64,000 bases of DNA, from assembly GCF_002162315.1 (NCBI RefSeq), contig NZ_CP021416.1, positions 1,686,207-1,750,206 on the forward strand, read 5' to 3'. Of the stretch, positions 28,678 through 38,633 are shown one piece after another. Position numbers and translations under genes: made by a program. This DNA is from Sulfurospirillum diekertiae (lineage in GTDB: Bacteria; Campylobacterota; Campylobacteria; Campylobacterales; Sulfurospirillaceae). Below the pieces are notes generated by a model, which saw nothing but the letters and a program-made list of their open reading frames with translations, was not told the DNA's origin and ran no database searches. Each line of letters opens with the position of its first letter. The first letter of the stretch is position 1.

Positions 28678-29529
28678 GTGCAACATAAAATACACCAAGC
28701 ACAAATCTTGATGGACGCATTGCCGTACATTAAACTTTTTAATAAAAAAACCATTGTGATCAAATACGGTGGTGCCGCACAAATCAACCCTGAACTGAAA
28801 GAGCAATTTGCAAAAGATATTGTTCTGCTTTATCTTGTTGGTATCAAGCCTATTATTATCCATGGCGGTGGTAAAAAAATCAATGCACTTTTAGATAAGC
28901 TTGACGTGAAAAGTTCTTTCGTTGATGGCTTACGTGTGACAGACGATCAAGTGATGGAAGTGGTTGAAATGGTACTCAGTGGAAGTATCAACAAAGAGAT
29001 CACCACCCTACTCAATCATCATGGTGCAAAAGCCATCGGCATTACCGGCAAAGATGCCAATTTTATCCACGCGCGACCGATGGATGATGGTAAATATGGA
29101 CTCGTAGGAGATATTACAAAGATCGACAAGAAAGTGCTCAAACATCTGATGCGTGAAAAATTCATCCCCGTGATTGCCCCTATTGCATCAGGTGATACGG
29201 TGGATCATCCAGGCTATAACATCAACGCCGATCTAGCGGCTAGTAAAATTGCTGTGGCAATGAAAGCCAAAAAAATTATCTTTCTCACAGACACTCCGGG
29301 TGTTTTGGATAAAGAAGGAAATCTCATTTCAAGCCTTGATAAAACAAAAATCAAAGCGCTTAAAAAAGATGGCACGATCAGCGGCGGCATGATTCCAAAG
29401 CTAGACGCTTGCCTTGAGACAATTCGAGGTGGGGTTGAATGTGCACATATTATTGATGGAAGAGTACAACACTCCATTTTACTAGAGCTTTTTACCAAAG
29501 ATGGTATTGGCACGATCATTAAAGAATAA
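28678..29529 (+). CDS. argB: Acetylglutamate kinase
   Basis: ArgB phosphorylates N-acetylglutamate in arginine synthesis. The 283-aa protein has KYGGAA, IIHGGGKKIN, NADLAASKIA and GMIPKLDACLETIRGG. The start is GTG at 28678, with AAGGA upstream. It lies between lpxK and thrC, an amino-acid gene inserted in an envelope operon. Confidence 0.96.
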   Translation: MQHKIHQAQILMDALPYIKLFNKKTIVIKYGGAAQINPELKEQFAKDIVLLYLVGIKPIIIHGGGKKINALLDKLDVKSSFVDGLRVTDDQVMEVVEMVLSGSINKEITTLLNHHGAKAIGITGKDANFIHARPMDDGKYGLVGDITKIDKKVLKHLMREKFIPVIAPIASGDTVDHPGYNINADLAASKIAVAMKAKKIIFLTDTPGVLDKEGNLISSLDKTKIKALKKDGTISGGMIPKLDACLETIRGGVECAHIIDGRVQHSILLELFTKDGIGTIIKE

Positions 29530-29541
29530 AGAAGGAAATGT

Positions 29542-31032
29542 ATGTTTATAGAAACCCGTGGAAATGATGGCATTAAGCCAAACAAAGTTCCTTTTTCATT
29601 TGCTATTTTAAATCCAAGTGCAAGTTTTGGCGGACTGTATGTGCCTGAGAACTTGCCTAAAATTGATATGGCATTTTTAGAGAGTGCTTCTAAAAAGAGC
29701 TACAAAGAGATCACGCTTGATATTTTAAGACTCTTCAACATTGACATTGAAGAAGAAGTTATGCAAAAAGCCGTTGCTTTGTATGACACATTTGATGATG
29801 CGAATGAGCCTACACCTCTATCACAAATTGAAGATGACTTGTTTGTCAATGAACTCTATCATGGTCCAACACGTGCCTTTAAAGATATGGCATTGCAACC
29901 TTTTGGCTACATTCTTTCCCACCTTGCGCAAAAGATAGATGAACAGTACCTCATTTTAGCTGCAACCAGTGGCGATACAGGCCCCGCAACGCTCGATACC
30001 TTTGCCAATAAACCCAATATCAAAGTCGTCTGTCTCTATCCTGATGGTGGAACCAGCGATGTGCAACGCCTACAAATGACCACACAAAAGAGTCCAAACC
30101 TCAAAATAATCGGTATTCATGGCAACTTTGATGATGCCCAAAATGCACTCAAAAGCCTTTTGGCTTCGCCTAGCTTTAAAGATGCACTGAGTGCCAAAAA
30201 TATTAAACTCAGCGCCGCCAATTCGGTCAATTTTGGACGTATTATCTTCCAAATTATTTACCATATTTACGCGTATGTCGCCTTACTTAAACACAATAAA
30301 GTCGAACTTGGAAAGCCCTTTTATACGATCATTCCAAGTGGAAACTTTGGTAATGCTTTGGGTGCATATTATGCAAAAAAAATGGGACTACCGATTGAGA
30401 AAATTTTGATCGCATCCAACATTAATAACATTCTTACCGACTTGATTACGACGGGTGTGTATGACTTACGCAACCGAAGCCTGCTTCAAACAACCTCACC
30501 TGCGATGGACATTTTGATCTCATCCAATGTCGAGCGTGTTTTGTTTGACAAATTTGGCGCAGCGCGAACCAAAGAACTCATGGATTCGCTTAAAGAGAAT
30601 AAATTTTATACGCTAAGCAAAGAAGAGCTTGCACAGCTACAAGAAGATTTTGAAGCGGTTTACTCCGATGACGCCTTTGGCAAAGAGCAAATCAAGCATT
30701 ACGCTGATCAAGGCTACATCATGGATCCACACACCGCAACGTGTCTTAAAGCGTACCAAGAGCTCAAAACTAAGCCGCTTCCATGTGTGCTTTGCTCTAC
30801 AGCCGAATGGACCAAATTTGCGCCAACGATGCTTAATGCGATTAATCAAAACAGCGTAAAATACAGCGATAAAGAGGCACTTGAGGGCATCAGCAACGCT
30901 TTACATGTAAAGATCCCAAACTGCATCAGCACGCTGTTTAACGAGCCTGTGATTCATGATAAAATCGTTGAAAAAGAAGGGATCGAAGCAGAGATTTTTG
31001 ATTTTCTTACATGTAAAAAGGAATGCAAGTGA
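29542..31032 (+). CDS. thrC: Threonine synthase
   Basis: ThrC converts O-phosphohomoserine to threonine. The 496-aa form has the PLP lysine in HGPTRAFKDMALQPFG, AATSGDTGPATLDTF and PSGNFGNALGAYYAKKMG. It overlaps kdsB by 10 bp. Two TTACATGTAA copies near its 3' end (30901, 31007) encode ALHVKIP and LTCKKECK, the last being the C-terminus itself. Confidence 0.96.
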   Translation: MFIETRGNDGIKPNKVPFSFAILNPSASFGGLYVPENLPKIDMAFLESASKKSYKEITLDILRLFNIDIEEEVMQKAVALYDTFDDANEPTPLSQIEDDLFVNELYHGPTRAFKDMALQPFGYILSHLAQKIDEQYLILAATSGDTGPATLDTFANKPNIKVVCLYPDGGTSDVQRLQMTTQKSPNLKIIGIHGNFDDAQNALKSLLASPSFKDALSAKNIKLSAANSVNFGRIIFQIIYHIYAYVALLKHNKVELGKPFYTIIPSGNFGNALGAYYAKKMGLPIEKILIASNINNILTDLITTGVYDLRNRSLLQTTSPAMDILISSNVERVLFDKFGAARTKELMDSLKENKFYTLSKEELAQLQEDFEAVYSDDAFGKEQIKHYADQGYIMDPHTATCLKAYQELKTKPLPCVLCSTAEWTKFAPTMLNAINQNSVKYSDKEALEGISNALHVKIPNCISTLFNEPVIHDKIVEKEGIEAEIFDFLTCKKECK

Positions 31033-31733
31033 TTATTATCCCCGCGCGCCTTGCTTCCACGCGTTTTCCCGGTAAAATCTTAGCCGATATCCATGGGCTT
31101 CCAATGGTCATTGCAACCGCCAAACGTGTACAAAATCTTGATGATGTCGCCATTGCCGCAGATACGGAAGAAGTCGTTAAACTCGCTTCAGATTATGGGT
31201 TTAAAGCCATTCTTACCTCACAAGATCACCAAAGCGGGACAGATCGTATTAACGAAGCAGCTTCTAAACTCAATCTTTCAGAAAATGAAATTATTGTCAA
31301 TGTACAAGCCGATGAACCATTTATTGAAGAAGCCGTTGTCAAAAGTGTCATTGAGCGAGCCAAACGTACTGACGCGATGATTACCAGTGCGTGTAAGAAG
31401 ATTGATCTTTTACATGTAAAAGATCCGAACCTCGTTAAAGTCATTTTAGATACCAACAAAAATGCTATTTATTTTTCTAGAAGTGTGATTCCCTATGACC
31501 GTGAAGGTGGATTTGAGGACTATTTTGGTCATATTGGTCTTTATGCGTTCCGTAAAAAAGCGCTTGAAACCTTTTGTGCCCTTCCTTACGCACCCCTTGA
31601 ACATATTGAAAAACTAGAGCAGTTACGCGCATTGTATCATGGATACACAATTGCAATGGTAGAGGTTGAGAGTCAAAGTTTTGGCATTGATACAAAAGAA
31701 GATTTAGAGCGAGCACTGCATTTTTTTAAATAA
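31023..31733 (+). CDS. kdsB: 3-deoxy-manno-octulosonate cytidylyltransferase
   Basis: KdsB activates Kdo as CMP-Kdo for the LPS inner core. The 236-aa protein begins IIPARLASTRFPGKILADIHGLPMV, split here as the usual nucleotidyltransferase signature, and has NVQADEPFIEE. It is the last gene of the nadE operon and fits lpxK functionally. A 22-bp extended TTACATGTAA palindrome at 31404-31425 encodes LLHVKDP. Confidence 0.96.
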   Translation: MQVIIIPARLASTRFPGKILADIHGLPMVIATAKRVQNLDDVAIAADTEEVVKLASDYGFKAILTSQDHQSGTDRINEAASKLNLSENEIIVNVQADEPFIEEAVVKSVIERAKRTDAMITSACKKIDLLHVKDPNLVKVILDTNKNAIYFSRSVIPYDREGGFEDYFGHIGLYAFRKKALETFCALPYAPLEHIEKLEQLRALYHGYTIAMVEVESQSFGIDTKEDLERALHFFK

Positions 31734-31735
31734 AC

Positions 31736-31765
31736 GATAAAGAGAGCCATAAATCTCTCTTTATC
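31736..31765. terminator. Bidirectional terminator after kdsB
   Basis: An 11-bp perfect stem (GATAAAGAGAG / CTCTCTTTATC) with an 8-nt loop separates kdsB from the convergent gene at 31768. Confidence 0.8.
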
Positions 31766-31767
31766 AT

Positions 31768-32058
31768 TTAAACGGCTACTTGCTCGAAAGTATCTTTTTC
31801 ATGATCAAAAAGATACGCTTCCATTGGGTTTTCACCCACTTGAAAAATAATCCTACATGACTCAAAACCAGATTTTTTAAGCCCTTTCTCTACCACCTCT
31901 AAGATAAAGGTACGTGTACTAAACATATGTGTTGTCGTGTTGCCTTCATAGGCAAATTCTTCATCAGGGATGGGTGTAAAGCCCTCTTTTTTGAGATGCT
32001 TTTCAAAAGTAGTTTTATCCGCTAAACCTTCGACTTCAACAATCAATATAACGTTCAT
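31768..32058 (-). CDS. Small conserved protein of unknown function
   Basis: This 96-aa soluble protein (start NVILIVEVEGLADKTTFEKHLKKEGFTP) has an alternating beta-alpha-beta pattern and no cysteine pair or signal peptide. I do not recognise the family; it looks like a small ferredoxin-like fold. It starts directly at the dsbD stop, so it is translated with dsbD and shares its promoter. Confidence 0.75.
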   Translation of the reverse strand: MNVILIVEVEGLADKTTFEKHLKKEGFTPIPDEEFAYEGNTTTHMFSTRTFILEVVEKGLKKSGFESCRIIFQVGENPMEAYLFDHEKDTFEQVAV

Positions 32059-33822
32059 TTAAATCCCTATTTTTTCAAGATGTGTTAAAAATTCATCAGC
32101 GTTTTTAAACCCAACCAGACGAAACTCTGCACTCTCTTTACCCTCTTGAAAAAATAAAATAGCAGGAGGACCATAAATCGTAAAAGTTTTTTGTAAAGCT
32201 TTGTCCTCTTCACTATTTTTTGTCACATCAATCTTTAAAAGCGTGAATTTTTCAAGTTTTTCTTTCACTCTAGCGTCACTAAAAGTAAACTTTTCAAATT
32301 CGACACAATTTACACACCAATCAGCATAAAAATCAACCATTACTGGCTTTGGGCTACTTTTAATGGCATTCTCAAGCTCACCCAGATTTTTAACCTTCGT
32401 AAAAGAGGAAGAAGATAATGATGAAGATACAGTCGCACTCTCTTTAGCTGTAAATTTTTCAAAAGGCGCTAAAGGATTGCTTGCGCCACTTAAAAAACCA
32501 ATGAAAAGGGCTACACCATATACGAGTGCTATAAAGAGAAGGCTCTTAAATATTTTTTGCCACCCTTTTGTATGCTCATTTAAAGGCTCAAGTGCTCCAA
32601 AATAAATCGTAGCACTAATAATCAATACTGCCCACAGAAACATACTGATAAAACTTGGGATAATACGAGAAAGCATCCAGATAGCAACACCTAGTAGCAT
32701 GACTCCAAAAAAGACACTGACATTACGCATCCACATGCCAGGACGTGGCATATATTTACCCGCCGTTGTCCCCAACAAGAGCAGAGGAATTCCCATCCCA
32801 AGACTCATCACAAATAAAGCACTTCCTCCAAGCAAGGCATCCCCACTTTGCGAAATGTATATAAGCGCACCAGCAAGAGGTGCTGCCACGCAAGGACCCA
32901 CAATAAGCGCGGATAAAAAGCCCATAACCGCAATGCCAATAATTCCTTTAGCTTGTGCCTTACCTGTTTTTTGACTTACTCTATTTTGAATAAAATTTGG
33001 CATCTTAATCTCATAAAAACCAAACATAGAAAGAGCCAAGATAACAAAGACTGCACTAAAAATACCGATAACCCAAGGATTCTGCATTGAAACTTGAATA
33101 TTCGCACCAAAAAGTGCTGCAAGAACACCCGCAATAGTGTAAGCCAAAGACATGGCTAAGACATACACTAAAGAGAGTAAAAAACCCTTTTTAGCATTCA
33201 TTGATATACTAGGCTGTGAGACAATAATGGAAGAAAGGATAGGAACCATCGGAAAGACACAGGGTGTTAATGAAAGTAAGAGTCCAAAACCAAAAAAACT
33301 AAGCAAGACAAAAATGATATTGTTATTCATAAAACTTTGTGCAATTTCATCTTGTTCTGAGAGAGCCGTCTTGTTTTGTGAGACAATAAGAGAAGATCCT
33401 GTAAGATTAAATGTAAATTCTTTGGTAAGGGGTTGATAGCAAATACCAAGCTCTGAACAACCTTGATAGGAAAGTTTGAGCGTAAAATTGCCTTTTTTGA
33501 CCTGATCTTCCAATAAGCTTTGTGGGACAAAAAGCTCAAAAGGCTTTCGTTGCGTTACATAATCGTGAAAGTTTTCTGCTTTAGGTCGTTCAACCCATCC
33601 CGTTATATCAATCACTTTAGGTTGAGTAAGTTCTAACTTTATCTTATCATCGTACATATAAATTTTTTCGCCTAAAACAATGCTGATAATAGCACCTTGA
33701 AGAGTGTGTGTCGCTGTTATTTTAAAAGCTTCTTCAGGTGTTAAAACTTTTGGCTTTTCGACACCAAAAAGAGAAACCATTAATAAAAAGAACAAAGCAG
33801 AATACCGTAAAATATGTTGCAC
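32059..33822 (-). CDS. dsbD: Thiol:disulfide interchange protein DsbD
   Basis: DsbD carries electrons from cytoplasmic thioredoxin to periplasmic thiol proteins. The 587-aa protein has a signal peptide, an N-terminal domain with YQGCSELGICYQP, a membrane domain with eight or so helices and the cysteines in TPCVFPMVPIL and GPCVAAPLAG, and a C-terminal thioredoxin domain with ADWCVNCVEFEK. The DsbC-like protein at 2.2 kb is a plausible client. A TACAAT box at 33856-33851 (minus) is a likely -10. Confidence 0.95.
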   Translation of the reverse strand: MQHILRYSALFFLLMVSLFGVEKPKVLTPEEAFKITATHTLQGAIISIVLGEKIYMYDDKIKLELTQPKVIDITGWVERPKAENFHDYVTQRKPFELFVPQSLLEDQVKKGNFTLKLSYQGCSELGICYQPLTKEFTFNLTGSSLIVSQNKTALSEQDEIAQSFMNNNIIFVLLSFFGFGLLLSLTPCVFPMVPILSSIIVSQPSISMNAKKGFLLSLVYVLAMSLAYTIAGVLAALFGANIQVSMQNPWVIGIFSAVFVILALSMFGFYEIKMPNFIQNRVSQKTGKAQAKGIIGIAVMGFLSALIVGPCVAAPLAGALIYISQSGDALLGGSALFVMSLGMGIPLLLLGTTAGKYMPRPGMWMRNVSVFFGVMLLGVAIWMLSRIIPSFISMFLWAVLIISATIYFGALEPLNEHTKGWQKIFKSLLFIALVYGVALFIGFLSGASNPLAPFEKFTAKESATVSSSLSSSSFTKVKNLGELENAIKSSPKPVMVDFYADWCVNCVEFEKFTFSDARVKEKLEKFTLLKIDVTKNSEEDKALQKTFTIYGPPAILFFQEGKESAEFRLVGFKNADEFLTHLEKIGI

Positions 33823-33937
33823 AAAAGCACCTTTTATAAAATAATTGTTTATTGTATCAAAGAACTCTAAATGTTTTTTAAATTACAACGATTTTAAGAG
33901 TATTATCAAGGATTACATGTAAAAGCAGGAGCAGCAT

Positions 33938-34831
33938 ATGGGCAAAAGAAAAAAAGAAAAAATAGTCTTCCAAAATGAAGAACTGATCATGGACAAAGAA
34001 CCCATAAAAAGAAACGATGACAAAGTTCAAATTTGGGTTAAGAAAAGTGAACTCAAATATGAAAAAGATTTAAAGAGACTTCAAATTGAACTGCTCAAAT
34101 TCCAAAATCATGTCAAAGATAAAGGGCTCAAAGTGCTTATTATCATTGAAGGGCGTGATGCCGCGGGGAAAGGTGGAACGATTAAACGTATCACAGAGCA
34201 CTTAAACCCTCGTGGTGCGAGAATTGTCGCACTCTCCAAGCCTTCCGATACGGAACGCTCGCAATGGTACTTCCAGCGCTATACGGAACACTTGCCTTCG
34301 GCGGGAGAAATCGTATTGTTTGATAGGTCATGGTATAACAGGGCTGGCGTTGAGCCTGTTATGGGATTTTGTACCCAAGAAGAACATAAAGAATTTTTGC
34401 GTGAAGTTCCAAAATTTGAAACCATGATCGCGAATGCAGGCATTATCTTTTTCAAATTCTATTTTTCAGTGGGCAAAGAAGAACAAGCAAAACGTTTTAA
34501 AGAGCGTAAGACAGACCCACTCAAACAGTTTAAACTCTCTCCCGTAGATGAAAAATCACAAGAGCTGTGGGATCAATATACGGTTGCGAAATACTCCATG
34601 CTTTTAGCTTCAAACAATCCAAAATGCCCATGGACCATTATTCTCTCAGACGATAAGAAAAAAGCAAGGATTAACACCATTAGACATATCCTGCAAAATG
34701 TTGATTACCCCGATAAAATCAAGAAAAAGCACCTAACGACCGATAGTAACATTGTGCGTTCAGGTAAACAAGAGATAGAAATTATGGAAAAAAGCTTACC
34801 AAGCGAAAACCTCTCTCATTTGAATGGATAA
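33938..34831 (+). CDS. ppk2: Polyphosphate kinase 2
   Basis: PPK2 uses polyphosphate to phosphorylate nucleotides. The 297-aa protein has the Walker A block EGRDAAGKGGTIKRI, the lid SQWYFQRYTEHLP and the Walker B-like FDRSWYNRAGVEPVMGF. Its charged N-terminus (MGKRKKEKI) is unstructured. It is divergent from dsbD, the same pairing as in C. jejuni. A TTACATGTAA copy at 33913 lies 16 bp before the ATG, just upstream of the ribosome site, and a second copy lies 5 bp after the stop. Confidence 0.94.
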   Translation: MGKRKKEKIVFQNEELIMDKEPIKRNDDKVQIWVKKSELKYEKDLKRLQIELLKFQNHVKDKGLKVLIIIEGRDAAGKGGTIKRITEHLNPRGARIVALSKPSDTERSQWYFQRYTEHLPSAGEIVLFDRSWYNRAGVEPVMGFCTQEEHKEFLREVPKFETMIANAGIIFFKFYFSVGKEEQAKRFKERKTDPLKQFKLSPVDEKSQELWDQYTVAKYSMLLASNNPKCPWTIILSDDKKKARINTIRHILQNVDYPDKIKKKHLTTDSNIVRSGKQEIEIMEKSLPSENLSHLNG

Positions 34832-34856
34832 AGCTTTACATGTAAAAAGATTTGCG

Positions 34857-35888
34857 TTACCGTAAGTGTTTAATGAGGAGTTTAATATAGTCTATATCAA
34901 GCTTATTTTTAGACTCCTCTTGAATTAAGGATAAAGCATTGTAGGTACTATACGCACCTCTGTAAGGTTTTATTGTAATCAAGGCATCAAATATATCGCA
35001 AATAGCAATAATTTTTGCGAATGAACTGATACGAGAACTATCAATTCCGCGAGGATAACCACTTCCATCTAACCTCTCATGATGCTCCTTGATTGCATTA
35101 ATGACAATTCTATCTTTTAAACCACTCCGTTTGACTAATGCTACACTAGCATCAACATGTGTCTGAATTTTTTTAATTTCACTCTCACTCAAAAAATCAG
35201 GCTTATTCAATAACTCATCATCCAGCTCATATTTACCAATATCGTGTAAAATTGCACCTAATACTAATTTTTTCTGATCCGTCATATCAATGCCTATCTG
35301 GCTACCAATAATTGAAGCAAAAAAAGCAACTTTCACACAATGCGCTGATAAGGAATCTTTTTCATCTAAAAAGTCATTGAATTTAGAAAGCGTAACACGT
35401 TCTTGATTGACGACAAACACCAACTCTTCTGCTAATATATCAATGGCTTCTATAGGGAGATATTTTTCTTCTTTATTCTTGATCCAAGCATCAAAAAGAG
35501 ATTTGGAATGTGTATATATCAGTTTTAATTTTTCAGTGATCGCTTTAGTGCCTAATACGAGCTTATGAATATCAATACAATTTTTTACAGCCTCATCAAA
35601 GCTATAAAAGGTATTCTCTTCTGATACATCCCCTATTTTACGGACAGTTTCATCATGATATAACTTGTACTTTGGATAACTTTTGTTTTCTACATAAATT
35701 TGTAAATCAGGGTTACTAAGCTTTTGATATATTTCTTCGTTTAAAAATGTACCACTTTCAATTAAAATGACAAAGCCATTGAATCGTTGAATGTAGCAAT
35801 CAAAATCCAAGACCGTCCCACGTCTAAAAGCACTATTATCTATCGGAGTAAATCCATGATTTAAAAATATTTTAACCACTTTGCTCAT
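34857..35888 (-). CDS. HD-GYP domain protein, probable c-di-GMP phosphodiesterase
   Basis: This 343-aa protein has an N-terminal region of about 150 residues without a known domain, then an HD-GYP domain with HDIGKYELDDELL, EHHERLDGSGYPRG and ICDIFDALITIKPYR. The metal and GYP residues are intact, so c-di-GMP hydrolysis is expected. No membrane segment is present. It stands alone with a TATAAT at 35950-35945 (minus). The two GGDEF proteins in this window could be the opposing enzymes. Confidence 0.88.
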   Translation of the reverse strand: MSKVVKIFLNHGFTPIDNSAFRRGTVLDFDCYIQRFNGFVILIESGTFLNEEIYQKLSNPDLQIYVENKSYPKYKLYHDETVRKIGDVSEENTFYSFDEAVKNCIDIHKLVLGTKAITEKLKLIYTHSKSLFDAWIKNKEEKYLPIEAIDILAEELVFVVNQERVTLSKFNDFLDEKDSLSAHCVKVAFFASIIGSQIGIDMTDQKKLVLGAILHDIGKYELDDELLNKPDFLSESEIKKIQTHVDASVALVKRSGLKDRIVINAIKEHHERLDGSGYPRGIDSSRISSFAKIIAICDIFDALITIKPYRGAYSTYNALSLIQEESKNKLDIDYIKLLIKHLR

Positions 35889-36018
35889 AACACTATACCT
35901 TGACCATTCAATCTTCAGCGCACTTATATTTTTTGATGGCAGACATTATATCATGCAAAAATGAAATAAATAGGATTATTTGTTTTTAGGAGAATAACGA
36001 AAGGAAAAGAGCTTCTCC

Positions 36019-36049
36019 TAGCCGTATTTACTGACCATAAATACGGCTA
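36019..36049 (-). terminator. Hairpin downstream of dnaK
   Basis: A 12-bp perfect stem (TAGCCGTATTTA and its complement) with a 7-nt loop lies 22 bp beyond the repaired dnaK stop codon. The following T run is weak. Confidence 0.65.
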
Positions 36050-36070
36050 AGAAAGTAAAAAAAGAGGTTA

Positions 36071-37961
36071 TTATTCTACTTCAGCGTCGATGACATCGTC
36101 ATCTTTTTTTGCTTTTGGTTTTTCACTACTAGCGGCACCGCCTGCTTCACCTTGGTCTTTTTTTATACATTGCTTCAGCAAGTTTATGGCTCGCTTCGCT
36201 TAAAGATTTTACTTTGGCGTCGATTTGCTCTTTGGTCGCACTCTCGTTTGCAAGAACTTCTTTAAGGGCTTTAAGCTCTGCTTCGATTTTTACTTTCTCT
36301 TCAGCGCTGATGGCATCGCCCATTTCACCTAAAGATTTCTCTGTTTGGTGAGCAAGTGCATCGGCTTGATTTCTAGCATCAACCGCTTCTTTACGTTTTT
36401 TGTCTTCTTCTTTGTGAAGTTCAGCATCTTTAACCATTTTCTCGATTTCAGCATCATCCAATCCTGAGCTACCAGAGATTTTGATCTCTTGCGCTTTACC
36501 GGTTGCTTTATCTTTTGCAGAAACGGTCAAGATACCATTCGCATCAATGTCAAACGCAACTTCGATTTGTGGTACACCACGAGGTGCTGGTGGAATACTC
36601 TCAAGATTAAATTGACCAAGTGATTTGTTATCTCTAGCAAACTCACGCTCACCTTGTAGGGCATGAATGGTAACCGCTGGTTGGTTATCTTCCGCTGTTG
36701 AGAACACTTGAGATTTTTTAACAGGGATGGTTGTACCTTTTTCAATAAGTTTTGTCATAACACCACCCAAAGTCTCAATACCAAGGCTTAGAGGCGTTAC
36801 ATCTAAAAGAAGAATGTCTTTGACATCACCCTTAATAACGGCACCTTGAATAGCAGCACCAATGGCAACAACTTCATCAGGGTTTACAGATTTATTAAGA
36901 TCTTTTTCAAAGAACTCTTTTACTTTTTGTTGAACTAAAGGAACACGGGTTGATCCACCCACCATAACGATCTCTTTAATTTCAGCTTTTTTCAAATCAG
37001 AGTCATTAACCACTTCTTTGATCTTTTTAATCGTAAGTGCGACTAAATCTTCGATCATAGATTCAAATTTAGCACGCGTAAGCTTTTTAACAAGGTGTTT
37101 TGGACCTGTTGCATCTGCGGTGATAAATGGCAAGTTAACCTCTGTCTCATTCGAAGAAGAAAGCTCTTTTTTCGCATTTTCAGCGGCTTCTTTAAGACGT
37201 TGAAGGGCCATAACATCAGATTTTAGATCAATGCCATTGTCATTTTTGAACTCTGCAACTAACCAGTCAATCAATCTATTATCAAAGTCATCACCACCTA
37301 AGAAGGCGTCACCACCGGTAGCTAAAACTTCAACAACATTATCACCTGTCTCAAGAACGGTAACGTCAAATGTTCCACCACCCAAGTCATAAACAACAAT
37401 TTTCTCGGCCTCTTTTTTATCCAAACCGTAAGAAAGTGCCGCTGCTGTTGGTTCGTTGATAATACGAAGAACGTTCAAGCCTGCAATCGTACCCGCTTCT
37501 TTGGTCGCTTTTCTTTGAGAGTCATTGAAGTATGCAGGAACGGTAATAACCGCGTCCGTGACTTCTTCACCAAGATACGCTTCAGCATCTTCTTTAAGTT
37601 TCATCAACACTTTTGCACTGATCTCTTGAGGCGTATACACTTTACCATCGATTTCAATCGCACATGCGCCATTTCTATCAACAATAGCATACGGAAGACG
37701 TTTTTTAGCTTCAATCGTTTTCTCTTCATTGCTCATAAGACCCATAATTCTTTTAATGGAATAGATGGTTCTCTTTGGATTGGTAACCGCTTGACGCTTA
37801 GCAGTGTCACCAACTAAAACCTCTTCTTTATCGGTAAATGCAACAACAGATGGTGTTGTGTTTTTACCCTCTTTATTAGGAATAACTTTGCTCTCACCGC
37901 GCTCATAGACAGAGACACATGAGTTTGTAGTTCCTAGATCAATACCAATTACTTTTCCCAT
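36071..37961 (-). CDS. dnaK: Chaperone DnaK (Hsp70), C-terminal frameshift
   Basis: DnaK is the ATP-dependent Hsp70. It starts [17 protein letters not shown] and has the ATPase and substrate domains. The open frame stops at 36147 with MYKKRPR. Deleting one base of the seven-T run at 36158-36164 (A7 on the coding strand) restores [17 protein letters not shown] and a tail ending [10 protein letters not shown] with TAA at 36071, which is the conserved acidic DnaK C-terminus. The repaired length is 629 aa. It is the third gene of hrcA-grpE-dnaK, about 100 bp after grpE. Confidence 0.93.
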
Positions 37962-38063
37962 TTTTTATCCTTTGATTTTTATTTTTACTATTTTCTTGAA
38001 CGTGAACAAAACCTGTCTTCAATTCATTGCACTAAAGCACAATCTAACGGTCATATTTTAATT

Positions 38064-38630
38064 TTATTTTACAATACTCACCATTGCTGGTCTTAAAATA
38101 CGATCTTTGATCTTGTAGCCTTTTTGGAAAACCTGTAAAATCTCGCCACTCTTTTTCTCTTCGCTTTCTAATTGCATGACTGCTTCATGGAAATTTGGAT
38201 CAAATGTTCCATCAATAGCGACCAATTCAACACCGTGTTTTTCAAACGCTTTGCGAAATTGATCAATCGTAAGACCTAAACCCTCTTTAACTTTTTCTAA
38301 AAGTTCACCACTCTCAATCTCTGTATTACTTCCTGCCAAAATTGCCATTTCTAAAGAGTCAATGACGGGTAAAAGGTCACGTGCAAACACTTCGTGTGCA
38401 TACGAAATGGCTTGCATTTTCTCTTTTTCTAAACGCCGTTTCATATTGTCAAAATCAGCATTTGCTCGTAAATATCTATCTTCAAGTTCGGCAACTTTAG
38501 ATTGGAGTTCTTCGAGTTCACTTTTCTCCTCACATTCGCATTCTTCGTCTTCCTGAGGTTCTAAACACTCAGGAACGATCTCAGCAGAAACATCAGAGAC
38601 ACTCTGTTCCTCTTTTATTTTTTCATCCAC
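38064..38630 (-). CDS. grpE: Nucleotide exchange factor GrpE
   Basis: GrpE releases ADP from DnaK. The 188-aa protein has a long acidic N-terminus, a coiled coil (about residues 40-80, LQSKVAELEDRYLRANADF) and the C-terminal beta domain (VDGTFDPNFHEAVMQ-like block, then GYKIKDRILRPAMVSI). It starts 3 bp after the hrcA stop, in the heat-shock operon. Confidence 0.94.
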   Translation of the reverse strand: MDEKIKEEQSVSDVSAEIVPECLEPQEDEECECEEKSELEELQSKVAELEDRYLRANADFDNMKRRLEKEKMQAISYAHEVFARDLLPVIDSLEMAILAGSNTEIESGELLEKVKEGLGLTIDQFRKAFEKHGVELVAIDGTFDPNFHEAVMQLESEEKKSGEILQVFQKGYKIKDRILRPAMVSIVK

Positions 38631-38633
38631 GTT

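Noticed and set aside
26580..31733. The nadE-kdsB region as a horizontally acquired surface-polysaccharide island
   Set aside because: Base and codon use look like the neighbours, and most of the gene order is the phylum's normal core order.
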